Source: Desulfosporosinus youngiae DSM 17734 | GTDB taxonomy: Bacteria > Bacillota > Desulfitobacteriia > Desulfitobacteriales > Desulfitobacteriaceae | NCBI RefSeq assembly: GCF_000244895.1 | Contig: NZ_CM001441.1 | Coordinates: 2,314,226 to 2,378,225, forward strand | Length of the DNA: 64,000 nucleotides | Direction of reading: 5' to 3' | Shown: piece by piece, positions 43,898 to 52,628 of the stretch | Numbering within the stretch: position 1 is the first letter of the stretch | Layout: every line of letters starts with the position of its first letter | The notes under the pieces: model-generated | What the model saw: only the letters and a program-made list of their open reading frames with translations | Database searches by the model: none | Told to the model about the DNA's origin: nothing | Position numbers and translations under genes: made by a program

Positions 43898-45226
43898 ATG
43901 GGGGTGAGAAAGATAACGAATAATGAGATCCGTATGATAGGTAATCTCTGTTGGCTTGTTCTTACAGTTAATTACCTATGGGTGGATGAATCGATTTCCT
44001 TAACTAACAAAATACTTAAGATAATCCTCATTTATGTGCTGGCAGAAATTATAACTGGTATGTTGATTGAACTTAACAACATGCGTGAACATACCTTAGC
44101 TCTTCGTCAATCAAACGTTAAATTCGAGTCGGCAGTTAATGAACTTATACAGTTTTATCATTCAATTGATTTTCAGAAAAGTTCGAATAGTACATCTGAT
44201 ATTACACGTGAATTGTGCGAGTATATAATCAAAATATCGGGAGTTGATTCGGCTTTTGTATGGCTCTATTCACAAAATGGAGATAAAAACTCAATCCTGC
44301 TAACACCTGAAAACAAACGCCAAGAAGTCGTTATTGCAAATGAATCAGGACAAGTTTGGGATAATCTTCGAAATGAAGAAGAAGCTGCATTAGTTCAATT
44401 CGGAGATACATGGTATTATTTAGCCCCAGTTAAAACGGCAACATGTTTTTATGGATTTATAGGAGTATTTTGGGATGAGGCCACTAGTGCCAAGTTCAAG
44501 GAAAGACTCCACCAAAACGTCAGACTCCTTGCGGAATGGAGTGCAATTATCTATGAGCGGGTGGACACAGATAACAGGGCAGTAAAATCGATGATTGAAG
44601 CGGAACGAAAACGCATAGGTGAGGAAATTCACGACCTTAGTTCTGGACGTCTTTTTAGCGCTGTTTGTGCCACGTCTGCTTTAGCAAAGTCCGAAAAAGT
44701 AGATATAAAAGATCGTGAACAACTTAAGCTTATCACAAGTACAGTTAATCAAGCGCTCAGCGAGCTTCGTTCAATAATCTACTCACTCAAAGTTACTTCT
44801 GATAAAGATTGGCTCCAGCAGATAAAACGCTACCTCTATGAGGTCGAAAGACTTCATGGGGTTTCCGTCTCTTTAGTAATTAGTGAAATGGATGTAGACC
44901 TTGGAGGACAACAGGCTCGAGCGTTGTATCGGATTATTCACGAAGCAGCAAATAATGCCTTGAAACATGGCCGATGTAAAAATTTAACGGTTGAATTCAT
45001 GAATATAGGAGAGGAATTACATTTAACGATTACAGATGATGGGAAAGGTTTTGAACCGATAAATAGCGCCGATGAGCACCAGGGTTTAGGGTTAATCAAT
45101 ATGACTAGTTTAGCTCATTCCATTAATGCAATCTTATCTATTGAAACTCACTTGGGGCAAGGTACCCTGATAAGAATCGTTTTGCCAAATGAAAGTGCGG
45201 GGATCACTATGTTGAAAAGCGGATAA
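43898..45226 (+). CDS. NarL-partner histidine kinase (HisKA_3), membrane-bound
   Basis: The protein of ~442 aa starts with two likely membrane segments (IGNLCWLVLTVNYLWV and IILIYVLAEIITGMLI). A central GAF-like region follows, then the HisKA_3 core with phospho-acceptor H245 in GEEIHDLSSG (H251 from the upstream ATG). The HATPase boxes are HEAANNALKH, DDGKGFEP and GLGLINMTS. I choose ATG 43898, which has GGAAGG upstream, over ATG 43880, which lacks a site. It is followed 13 bases later by an AraC-type gene and is the only kinase among four response regulators, so it may phosphorylate several of them. The signal is unknown; the GAF-like region suggests a soluble or redox ligand. Confidence 0.92.
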   Translation: MGVRKITNNEIRMIGNLCWLVLTVNYLWVDESISLTNKILKIILIYVLAEIITGMLIELNNMREHTLALRQSNVKFESAVNELIQFYHSIDFQKSSNSTSDITRELCEYIIKISGVDSAFVWLYSQNGDKNSILLTPENKRQEVVIANESGQVWDNLRNEEEAALVQFGDTWYYLAPVKTATCFYGFIGVFWDEATSAKFKERLHQNVRLLAEWSAIIYERVDTDNRAVKSMIEAERKRIGEEIHDLSSGRLFSAVCATSALAKSEKVDIKDREQLKLITSTVNQALSELRSIIYSLKVTSDKDWLQQIKRYLYEVERLHGVSVSLVISEMDVDLGGQQARALYRIIHEAANNALKHGRCKNLTVEFMNIGEELHLTITDDGKGFEPINSADEHQGLGLINMTSLAHSINAILSIETHLGQGTLIRIVLPNESAGITMLKSG

Positions 45227-45239
45227 AACTGAGGTGGTT

Positions 45240-46160
45240 ATGGCTGTGCGTCCCGAAAAAATTGAATTTGAAAATGGAATATCAGTCAAAGCATATGTCA
45301 GAGGATGTCAATATCCCTACCACTGGCATGATACGCTGGAAATTATTCAGGTGCTGAAGGGGTCAATCAATATCGATGTTGGCGATCACAACCTTACGCT
45401 GCATGAAAATGATATTGCAATCGTAAACATGGGCGAGCTTCACCGTATCACAAAAACTCATGAGGATAATAAAATTCTGTTTATACAAATTGATGGATGT
45501 TTCTGCAGCAGCGTCCTGCCGGATGACGAATATCTGTTTTTTTACTGCTGCTCCGCTTACCATGAAACGGAAGCACCACAAAAATATAAAAAACTTAGGA
45601 GATATACTGCCCTGCTGACATCGGCGTTAATGGATAATCCCCGTGGAGAGCATAAACAAAATATCGAAAGTATTCTGGTGGACATGCTGGACTATCTTAC
45701 CTATAATTTTGATTTTCTGCGCTGGGGTTATGGAACTACACCCTTTACTGAAAAGCTTGTAAATAGGCTCAAGCAAATAGCTAAATATGCAATCAGCGAT
45801 CTTGATGTACAGTTGAGGCTGAAAGAACTGGCCGTTGAGGTAGGCGTCAGCTTGCAGCATTTAAGTCATGATATAAAGGATAAATTCGGATTAACCTTTC
45901 TGGAATTATTATATTACAGTAGATGCGCATATGCCGCAAAGCTTCTGTTAAGTACGGATGCACGGATAATCGATATTGCTATGGCGTGCGGATTTTCTGA
46001 TACAAAATATTTAGTTAAATATTTTAGACAATACTTTCATACCTATCCTTCGGCGTTTCGTAAAGTGCACCGGACGGATATCCAGACCCTTTCATCCCAG
46101 GTGGAATACCGCGAATATCCTCTCTCTCATGCATTGAGCCAGAGAAATATTTTAGAATAA
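45240..46160 (+). CDS. AraC-family regulator with N-terminal cupin
   Basis: The ~306-aa protein has an N-terminal cupin-type sensor (YPYHWHDTLEIIQVLKGSIN, then HENDIAIVNMGELHRI) and a C-terminal AraC double helix-turn-helix (LRLKELAVEVGVSLQHLSHD, IDIAMACGFSDTKYLVKYF). Histidines in YHWHD may bind a ligand or metal. I prefer ATG 45240 with GAGGTGG upstream. It lies 13 bases after the kinase and is probably co-transcribed. Its target could be the flanking response regulators or the polysaccharide cluster. Near its 3' end the DNA forms a weak AT hairpin. Confidence 0.9.
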   Translation: MAVRPEKIEFENGISVKAYVRGCQYPYHWHDTLEIIQVLKGSINIDVGDHNLTLHENDIAIVNMGELHRITKTHEDNKILFIQIDGCFCSSVLPDDEYLFFYCCSAYHETEAPQKYKKLRRYTALLTSALMDNPRGEHKQNIESILVDMLDYLTYNFDFLRWGYGTTPFTEKLVNRLKQIAKYAISDLDVQLRLKELAVEVGVSLQHLSHDIKDKFGLTFLELLYYSRCAYAAKLLLSTDARIIDIAMACGFSDTKYLVKYFRQYFHTYPSAFRKVHRTDIQTLSSQVEYREYPLSHALSQRNILE

Positions 46161-46240
46161 AAATATTCTCCATCTTAATTTCGTCATGACGTGATTTCTT
46201 AAAATGAAATAAAATAAATGCAAACTAGAGGTGTTATAAA

Positions 46241-46345
46241 ATGGCTGAACAATTAGACGTTTGGAATACTTTGTGGCAGTGGATAGACTATGCGTCCAAA
46301 TGTAGATTGTTCATCGGAATGTATATTGTAAAAAACGTATGGTGA
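46241..46345 (+). CDS. possible 34-codon ORF coupled to response regulator copy 2
   Basis: ATG 46241 follows AGAGGTG with suitable spacing and encodes a 34-aa peptide rich in W and hydrophobic residues (VWNTLWQWIDYASK). The stop at 46345 is inside the ribosome site of the response regulator at 46355, so translation could be coupled. It is not present upstream of copy 1. It could be a leader peptide or chance; the peptide is not recognised. Confidence 0.3.
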   Translation: MAEQLDVWNTLWQWIDYASKCRLFIGMYIVKNVW

Positions 46346-46354
46346 GGAAGCATT

Positions 46355-46984
46355 ATGAACGTAGTGTCAATTGATGATTATCCATTATCAAGACAGGGTC
46401 TTATGGCAGTTCTTGGGTTAGAAAGTGAGTTTGAGTTTGCGGGGGAAGCTTCCAGTGTTAAGGAAGCACGTGAAGTTATTTTCAGATTAAAACCAGAGAT
46501 TATTATTATAGACCTAAAGCTAAAGGATGAGAGCGGTTTTGATATTATCTCTGAAGTCAAAGAGTTAGATAGTGATTGCAAAGTTGTTATATTAACTTCT
46601 TCATTAGATCCGGATGACTTTAAACGTGCGTCTGAGTTTGGTGTTGATGGGTATATTCTAAAAGACGCTATGCCAGAGGAAATAGTTAATGCTGTTCGGC
46701 TGGTCAGTAAGGGGAGAAAGTATTACGATCCGTCTATTATGGAAATTGTAATGAAGAAAGAAAACCTGCAGCATAATATTGAAGAGTTAACGTCTAGGGA
46801 ACTAGAGGTTCTGGCAGCGTTGGGTAAAGGTTTAAGTAATAGAGACATAGCTGAGCAGCTATTCATTTCCGAATATACCGTTAAAAAACACGTTAGCCAA
46901 ATTTTCGGTAAACTTGGACTAAGCTGTCGTACACAGGCAGCGCTTTATGCAAATAAACATAAACTTGGAAGTTTATTAGTGTAA
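46355..46984 (+). CDS. NarL/FixJ-type response regulator, copy 2 of duplicated pair
   Basis: The 209-aa product is almost the same as that at 42285, differing only at residues 142 (I for V) and 163 (R for K), the second at the start of the DNA-binding domain. All receiver residues (D7, D8, D53, T81, K103) are kept. Both copies should bind the same DNA. GTGAGGAAG gives the ribosome site. The upstream regions differ from copy 1, so the two copies may be expressed under different conditions. It is the first of three response regulators in a row on this strand. Confidence 0.95.
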   Translation: MNVVSIDDYPLSRQGLMAVLGLESEFEFAGEASSVKEAREVIFRLKPEIIIIDLKLKDESGFDIISEVKELDSDCKVVILTSSLDPDDFKRASEFGVDGYILKDAMPEEIVNAVRLVSKGRKYYDPSIMEIVMKKENLQHNIEELTSRELEVLAALGKGLSNRDIAEQLFISEYTVKKHVSQIFGKLGLSCRTQAALYANKHKLGSLLV

Positions 46985-47000
46985 TCTGATATTGATGAGT

Positions 47001-47032
47001 AAAAAAGCCACTGCCTGAGCATTGGCTTTTTT
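47001..47032 (+). terminator. terminator of response regulator copy 2
   Basis: Same hairpin as at 42931-42962, with a T run, before the next response regulator. Confidence 0.8.
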
Positions 47033-47305
47033 GTGTTATCCAATTATTCAAGGCATTGGGCATTGTAATGGTACTACTAAAGTATAGTTTCTGTTCTAAT
47101 AACTGGCGGAGATAATCTACGTCTGTATACCGAAAACAGTACCTAATTGGTCATTTGAAGTTATGCAAACGTATGACGATTAAAAGACAGAAATAATTAA
47201 TAATAGACGTAGAGTCAAATTTCAATTCTTATGCTTTCGTAATTTAAGGTGGAACGTGCGAGATTGTTAATAAAGGCAAATAGTCCTTAGGAGGGACGAT
47301 GAATT

Positions 47306-47917
47306 GTGAGGTTTGTATGTGTTGATAACTTTCCATTATCGAGACAGGGACTTATAAGAATTTTGAAGTCAGAAGACGGATTAGAATTTGTAGGTGAGGC
47401 TGCTTCAGTTAACGAAGCAAGGGATGTCATTGTAAAGCTATGTCCAGATATAGTGATTTTCGATTTGAGGCTTAAGGACGAATCCGGTTTAGATATCTTA
47501 ATGGAAATGAGGAAATTAAATACTAGCTGTAAGTATATGGTTTTGACATCGTCACATGAGCCTGAGGACTTTATACGAGCTAATGAGTTAGGCATAGATG
47601 GATATATTCTAAAAGATGCAATGCCAGAGGAAATTCTAAACGCTGTTCGTTCAGTGGCGCGAGGAAGAAAATACTATGACCCGGAAGTTATTGAATGGGT
47701 TCTTAAAATACAAAATCAGTATGTTGAGCAACTAACCTCAAGAGAGCAGGAGGTTCTAACGGCAATCGGAGCAGGTTTAAGTAATAAAGATATTTCAGAA
47801 CGGTTATTCATTACGGAATATACGGTTAGGAAGCATGTGAGCCGGATTTTAGCTAAACTTGGTCTCCATCGTAGAACTCAGGCTGCACTTTATGCAAGGC
47901 CGCATAAGAATAGTTAA
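47306..47917 (+). CDS. NarL-type response regulator with altered acidic pocket
   Basis: The 203-aa paralogue keeps D7, phospho-acceptor D53 (IVIFDLRLKD), T81 and K103 (YILKDAMPEE), but the second acidic residue is N8 (CVDNFPLSRQG). The loop from DxFPLSRQG is otherwise shared with its neighbours. The helix-turn-helix is at LTSREQEVLTAIGAGLSNKD and TVRKHVSRILAKLGL. GTG 47306 is the start; GGAGGG lies about ten bases upstream. Metal binding and phosphorylation may be weaker than in the duplicated pair. No terminator was spotted directly after it. Confidence 0.93.
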   Translation: MRFVCVDNFPLSRQGLIRILKSEDGLEFVGEAASVNEARDVIVKLCPDIVIFDLRLKDESGLDILMEMRKLNTSCKYMVLTSSHEPEDFIRANELGIDGYILKDAMPEEILNAVRSVARGRKYYDPEVIEWVLKIQNQYVEQLTSREQEVLTAIGAGLSNKDISERLFITEYTVRKHVSRILAKLGLHRRTQAALYARPHKNS

Positions 47918-48274
47918 GCTAATTTGCAAAGTTACAATATTCTTTGTGCCATGAAGGGTACTAATTGATGAGTGATATTAATTCAATTAGCACGCGTAGT
48001 TCCGTATATAGGGGCCCTTATTGTTTGATTGGGATGATATTGAAGTGATAAATGGTACTTAAGTGTAATCCATATACCTCATTATGATGTTAAGAATACT
48101 CCTTTTGTATAAGACGTATCTATGCTTTCGAGTAGTTAAAAGGAGTTCGTTTGAGTGAGGAAAAAGGTTAAAAAATAAACAATAATTAACACAAAGGTAT
48201 CGTATAAAAGGGACCCGTAACTATGTCGATTAGATTATCTTAGAGGATACTTGTTTCATGGGAGGGTTAGTTTT
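47918..48274. other. 357-bp intergenic region before the fourth response regulator
   Basis: No gene seen. It holds an inverted repeat CTAATTGA/TCAATTAG at 47961-47990 and AATTAACACAAAGG at 48184, which matches AATTAATACAAAGG at 42179 at 13 of 14 bases, each about 80-95 bases before a response-regulator start. Confidence 0.4.
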
Positions 48275-48880
48275 TTGACGGTTATAGCTATAGATGGTTT
48301 TCCATTATCAAGACAAGGATTAATGGCAATCTTGGGGCTGGAAGAAGGGTTCGAATTCGTAGGTCAAGCTTCTTCTGTGAAGGAAGCTTTAGATCTGATT
48401 AGACGATCGGATCCGGATATCATCATTTTGGATTTAAAACTTAAAGATGAATGCGGCTTAGAAATCTTGTTAGAGATCAAAAGGCTAGGCTCAAGATGTA
48501 AATGTGTAGTGTTAACCGCTTCATTCGATCCGGAGGATTTTCGACGTGCTAGTGAACTGGGCATTGACGGATATATTTTAAAGGATGCAATGCCCGAGGA
48601 AATTATTTCTGCTCTTCGCTTAGTAAGTAAAGGTCGGAAGTATTACGATCCTGCGATAATGGACCTCGTTGTGAATCAATCGAAAATGAATGATTCGAAT
48701 ATGTTAACGCCAAGAGAACGAGAGGTACTTAGAGCACTCGGAGTTGGATTAACGAATAAGGACATCGCTCAGCAATTATTTATTTCTGAGAGTACAGTCA
48801 AAAAACATGTTAGCCAGGTGCTGGCTAAACTCGGTTTTAGTCGGCGTACGCAAGCAGCTCTTTATGCAAAAACCCATTAA
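48275..48880 (+). CDS. NarL-type response regulator with altered acidic pocket, fourth paralogue
   Basis: The ~201-aa protein begins MTVIAIDGFPLSRQGLMAIL: D7 is present but residue 8 is G. Phospho-acceptor D (IIILDLKLKD), the T/S position as VLTAS, and the lysine in YILKDAMPEE are conserved. The helix-turn-helix is LTPREREVLRALGVGLTNKD and TVKKHVSQVLAKLGF. I choose TTG 48275, eight bases after GGGAGGG; an earlier TTG at 48251 has no site. It is the last regulator before the polysaccharide cluster and is separated from it by about 40 bases, so it is the best positional candidate for controlling that cluster. Confidence 0.93.
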   Translation: MTVIAIDGFPLSRQGLMAILGLEEGFEFVGQASSVKEALDLIRRSDPDIIILDLKLKDECGLEILLEIKRLGSRCKCVVLTASFDPEDFRRASELGIDGYILKDAMPEEIISALRLVSKGRKYYDPAIMDLVVNQSKMNDSNMLTPREREVLRALGVGLTNKDIAQQLFISESTVKKHVSQVLAKLGFSRRTQAALYAKTH

Positions 48881-48919
48881 ACCGGAATAGTTACTTAGAT
48901 TATAAAGGAAGGTCCCACA

Positions 48920-50791
48920 ATGAAATTTAGCCGGAGTTCCTTAGTTTTAATCTTACTTGATGCGGCCCTTATTAACCTGGCTGCAATAGGTAGTTTTTAT
49001 CTACGCTTTGAAGGTAATATCCCGAGGGAATATTACTGGACTTATTATCATACCGCTTGGGCAGGTACGCTTATATATCTATTAATCTTTTCATTCTTTG
49101 GCTTGTATAATCGGCTTTGGCAGTATGCAAGTATAAGCGAACTCCTTTCAGTTATATTTGCGGTTTTTGTTGGAACAAGTAGTGTGGTACTGGTGGTATA
49201 TTTCTTAGCGCCAATGCGGTATCCAAATACAGTAGCAGTATTATTTTGGCTGACAACCACTTTTATGATAAGTGGGTCACGTTTAATCTTGAGGATAATA
49301 GATGATGCTGTTTTAACTATTCCGATTCCAGGTATACCTAAGAGAGTTCTGATCATAGGTGCAGGAGATGCGGGGGCATTGGCTATTCGGGAACTTAAAA
49401 ATAGCAATTATAGAGAAGGGTATCCCATTGGGATCATCGATGATTCTCTGCAAAAACAGAAACTTAAACTAATGGGTATTCCTATTCTGGGAACGAGGAA
49501 GGATATCCCACACGTTGTTAAATCACATAAGGTAGAAGAAGTAATTATAGCAATGCCTTCAGCTCCAGGTGCTGTTATAAGAGATATTGCAAAGATTTGC
49601 GAAAAAAGTGGTGCCGTTATCAAGATTGTGCCTGGTATTTATAACTTTTTTAGCGGGCAGATCGATACTTTGCAAATTCGTCAGGTGGAGATTGAAGATT
49701 TGTTAGGAAGAGATCAACTTAACCTGGATATCGATGAAGTAGCAGGTTATCTGGCAGGAGAAACAGTCATGGTTACGGGGGCCGGCGGATCCATTGGATC
49801 AGAGCTATGTCGGCAAATATGCAGGTTTAACCCTGAAAAACTCATTCTTGTTGGGCGAGGGGAGAATAGTATTTTTGATATCGAACAAGAATTGGGTTCG
49901 GAATTTTCAGATATAAATGTAATAACGGAAATTTTAGATGTTAAAGATCGTGAAAAAGTTGAACTGGTTTTCTGGAAATATAGACCCGGCGTAGTCTTTC
50001 ATGCGGCTGCCCATAAGCATGTCCCGCTGATGGAACGAAATCCAGAGGAAGCTTTGAAGAACAATATTTTAGGTACCTATAATGTTGCAGAAATCTCGGA
50101 TTTGACCAGAGTAAAAACGTTTGTACTTATTTCTACAGATAAAGCCATCAATCCAACGAGTGTTATGGGGGCTACAAAACGAGTGGCAGAGATGATTATT
50201 CAAAGCTTAGATCTGCAATCTCAGACACGTTTTGTTGCTGTGCGATTTGGTAATGTCTTGGGAAGCCGAGGAAGTGTCATACCTACGTTTAAGAAGCAGA
50301 TTGCCAAAGGCGGCCCAGTGACAGTGACTCATCCAGAGATGGTTCGTTACTTTATGACGATTCCGGAGGCGGCTCAACTCGTTATTCAAGCTGGAGCAAT
50401 GGCCGAAGGCGGGGAGATCTTCATTCTTGATATGGGAAAGCCAGTTAGAATTATTGATTTGGCAAGGGATCTAATTAGGTTGTCAGGGCTTGAGGCGGAT
50501 GTGGATATTAGGATTGAATTCACAGGGATACGTCCTGGAGAGAAGTTGTACGAAGAGTTACTCACAGCAGAGGAGGGGAGGACAAGTACGAAGCATCAAA
50601 GGATTTTTGTGGCAAAGCCGAGCGCGGTAGATATTGCGGGAGTTGAATTATTAGTTCAGTTGATTAGGGAGAGGGGTTCGTTTTTAACGAGGGAGGAGAT
50701 TGAGCAGGAGTTGAGTGGGGTTGTGTCTGGGTTTCAACAGCTTCAAGGGAAAAAACACAATAAACAAAACTCAATTTTCAATATAGTTTAA
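48920..50791 (+). CDS. UDP-N-acetylglucosamine 4,6-dehydratase-type protein (PglF/CapD family), membrane-bound
   Basis: The 623-aa protein has four N-terminal membrane segments (LVLILLDAALINLAAIGSFY first), then a Rossmann domain (VLIIGAGDAGALAIRELKNS) and a second, catalytic short-chain dehydrogenase domain with VMVTGAGGSIGSELCRQICR. The active-site block ISTDKAINPTSVMGATKRVA has M in place of the Y of classical YxxxK enzymes, as in PglF-type 4,6-dehydratases. It would make a UDP-4-keto-6-deoxy-HexNAc, the substrate for the aminotransferase next door. The start follows AAGGAAGG. It opens the glycan cluster. Confidence 0.92.
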   Translation: MKFSRSSLVLILLDAALINLAAIGSFYLRFEGNIPREYYWTYYHTAWAGTLIYLLIFSFFGLYNRLWQYASISELLSVIFAVFVGTSSVVLVVYFLAPMRYPNTVAVLFWLTTTFMISGSRLILRIIDDAVLTIPIPGIPKRVLIIGAGDAGALAIRELKNSNYREGYPIGIIDDSLQKQKLKLMGIPILGTRKDIPHVVKSHKVEEVIIAMPSAPGAVIRDIAKICEKSGAVIKIVPGIYNFFSGQIDTLQIRQVEIEDLLGRDQLNLDIDEVAGYLAGETVMVTGAGGSIGSELCRQICRFNPEKLILVGRGENSIFDIEQELGSEFSDINVITEILDVKDREKVELVFWKYRPGVVFHAAAHKHVPLMERNPEEALKNNILGTYNVAEISDLTRVKTFVLISTDKAINPTSVMGATKRVAEMIIQSLDLQSQTRFVAVRFGNVLGSRGSVIPTFKKQIAKGGPVTVTHPEMVRYFMTIPEAAQLVIQAGAMAEGGEIFILDMGKPVRIIDLARDLIRLSGLEADVDIRIEFTGIRPGEKLYEELLTAEEGRTSTKHQRIFVAKPSAVDIAGVELLVQLIRERGSFLTREEIEQELSGVVSGFQQLQGKKHNKQNSIFNIV

Positions 50792-50824
50792 TTAACAAAT
50801 TTAAAGGGAGGAAGGGATTTTTAG

Positions 50825-51982
50825 ATGATTCCGTTGTCAAGACCGGATATCACAGAGAGAGAAAAGCAAGCAGTACTAGCTGTCTTAGATTCAAATTTCT
50901 TGAGCTTAGGGCCTAAATTAAGAGAATTTGAGGAGAAAATGGCGGCTTATTCAGGAACGGAGTATGCCATAGCATGCAATAGTGGGACTAGTGGTTTACA
51001 TATGATTATAGCTGGGTTAGGAATAAAAGATGGCGATGAAGTTATTACTACACCATTCAGTTTTATTTCCTCAAGTAATTGCATGTTGTTTGAACGTGCG
51101 AAACCAGTGTTTATCGATATTGATGAAAATACCTATAACATGGATACATCCCAAATCGAATCAAAGATCACGGAGAAAACAAAAGCGATTTTGCCGGTCC
51201 ATATTTTTGGACAACCTGTGAACATGACTGACATCAGACAGATATCTCTAAAATATGGCTTGCATATTATCGAAGATTCCTGTGAGGCGATTGGGGCTGA
51301 GTGGAATGGTAAGAAAGCTGGAACAATGTCTGAGGCCGGTGTCTTTGCCTTTTATCCGAATAAGCAAATGACTACAGGTGAGGGTGGAATCGTTGTTACA
51401 AACAACAAAAACCTTGCGAAGTTATGTTATAGTCTACGGAATCAAGGACGTGGAATTGATACTCAGTGGCTTAATCATGTTCGGTTAGGCTACAACTATC
51501 GAATGAATGATATTAGTTGCGCACTTGGTATTGCACAATTAGAGCGTATTGATGAGATTCTCGCTGCTCGTCAACGCGTTGCAGACGCATATATGGAAAG
51601 ATTTAAAGAGGTTGAAGGGGTTATTCTTCCGACAGTTGACGAGAGAGTAAAAATGAGTTGGTTTGTGTTCGTAATACGATTTGAATCATGGATTGATCGG
51701 AATGTCGTTATGGAAACACTCTTAGGTCGGGGAATTGGATGCAGGCCTTATTTTACGGAGATTCATCTTCAGCCTTTTTATCGGGAAATGTTTGGCTATA
51801 AGGAGGGGGATTTTCCGATTACAGAACGCGTTGCGAGCGGCACTTTAGCTATTCCATTCTTTAATAGTATTACCGAGGAACAAGTCGATATCGTCGTGGA
51901 TGAGGTAAAGCGAGCTATTCGATATGCATCTATTGCGGATCGTGAAACGCGGCTGAAGAAATTGTGGGAAGATGTGATCTAG
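50825..51982 (+). CDS. DegT/DnrJ/EryC1/StrS family sugar aminotransferase (PglE-like)
   Basis: The 385-aa PLP enzyme belongs to the sugar aminotransferase family. MIPLSRPDITEREKQAVLAV is the usual start, AYSGTEYAIACNSGTSGLHM is the N-terminal cofactor region, and the Schiff-base lysine is in FAFYPNKQMTTGEGGIV. By position it should aminate the 4-keto sugar from the previous enzyme. The start follows AGGGAGGAAGG. The next two genes match the downstream steps. Confidence 0.92.
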   Translation: MIPLSRPDITEREKQAVLAVLDSNFLSLGPKLREFEEKMAAYSGTEYAIACNSGTSGLHMIIAGLGIKDGDEVITTPFSFISSSNCMLFERAKPVFIDIDENTYNMDTSQIESKITEKTKAILPVHIFGQPVNMTDIRQISLKYGLHIIEDSCEAIGAEWNGKKAGTMSEAGVFAFYPNKQMTTGEGGIVVTNNKNLAKLCYSLRNQGRGIDTQWLNHVRLGYNYRMNDISCALGIAQLERIDEILAARQRVADAYMERFKEVEGVILPTVDERVKMSWFVFVIRFESWIDRNVVMETLLGRGIGCRPYFTEIHLQPFYREMFGYKEGDFPITERVASGTLAIPFFNSITEEQVDIVVDEVKRAIRYASIADRETRLKKLWEDVI

Positions 51983-51997
51983 GAGTGTAGCGACGCT

Positions 51998-52618
51998 ATG
52001 AAATACATTAAGATTAAGCGGGTTATGGACTTTATCTTTTCGTTGATTTTGTTGATTGTAATATCTCCCATCATGCTCTGTGCAGCTGTTGCTATAAAAT
52101 GTGGGGGGCAAGGTCCAGTGCTCTTTAAGCAAGAGCGTCCAGGTAAAGATGGAGTTATCTTTACAATCTATAAGTTTCGGACTATGCGTTTGGAAACGGA
52201 GAAAGATGGTCACCCCCTATCCGATATGGAACGTATGACTCGAGTCGGTATGATGTTAAGAAAGCTCAGTATCGACGAACTACCTCAGTTATTAAATATA
52301 TTAAGAGGAAATATGAGTTTCATTGGTCCTCGACCTTTGTTAATTCAATATCTTGAGCGTTATACTCCGGAACAAATGCGCCGTCATGATGTAACACCGG
52401 GAATATCTGGTTGGGCCCAGATCAATGGGCGCAATGGAATAGATTGGGAAACGCGGTTTGAATATGACTTGTGGTATGTAAAAAACATTTCGTTTTTGAC
52501 TGATTTGAAGATTTTCCTAGGCACATTGGCGGTGATTCTGGGCACACGAGGTGTAAATCAATCTAAGAGTCAGACGATGGAAGAGTTTGGCGTGGCAACA
52601 AAAAGTCTGAAAGGCTAG
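51998..52618 (+). CDS. undecaprenyl-phosphate sugar-1-phosphate transferase (PglC-like)
   Basis: The 206-aa enzyme is a small monotopic phosphoglycosyl transferase. The N-terminal re-entrant helix is RVMDFIFSLILLIVISPIML, followed by FKQERPGKDGVIFTIYKFRT. The LSIDELPQLLNILRGNMSFI stretch has the catalytic D-E pair, with GPRP after it. In PglC relatives it moves a phospho-sugar (diacetamido sugar) from UDP to undecaprenyl phosphate, the first membrane step of glycan building. It starts 15 bases after the aminotransferase. Substrate is inferred from the neighbours. Confidence 0.92.
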   Translation: MKYIKIKRVMDFIFSLILLIVISPIMLCAAVAIKCGGQGPVLFKQERPGKDGVIFTIYKFRTMRLETEKDGHPLSDMERMTRVGMMLRKLSIDELPQLLNILRGNMSFIGPRPLLIQYLERYTPEQMRRHDVTPGISGWAQINGRNGIDWETRFEYDLWYVKNISFLTDLKIFLGTLAVILGTRGVNQSKSQTMEEFGVATKSLKG

Positions 52619-52628
52619 TGAGTGTACC

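Larger units (their letters stand above)
46328..47040. repeat. copy 2 of the ~712-bp duplication
   Basis: Matches 42259-42970 through the coding region, terminator and GTGTTATC tail. Sequence either side is unrelated to that around copy 1. Confidence 0.9.
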
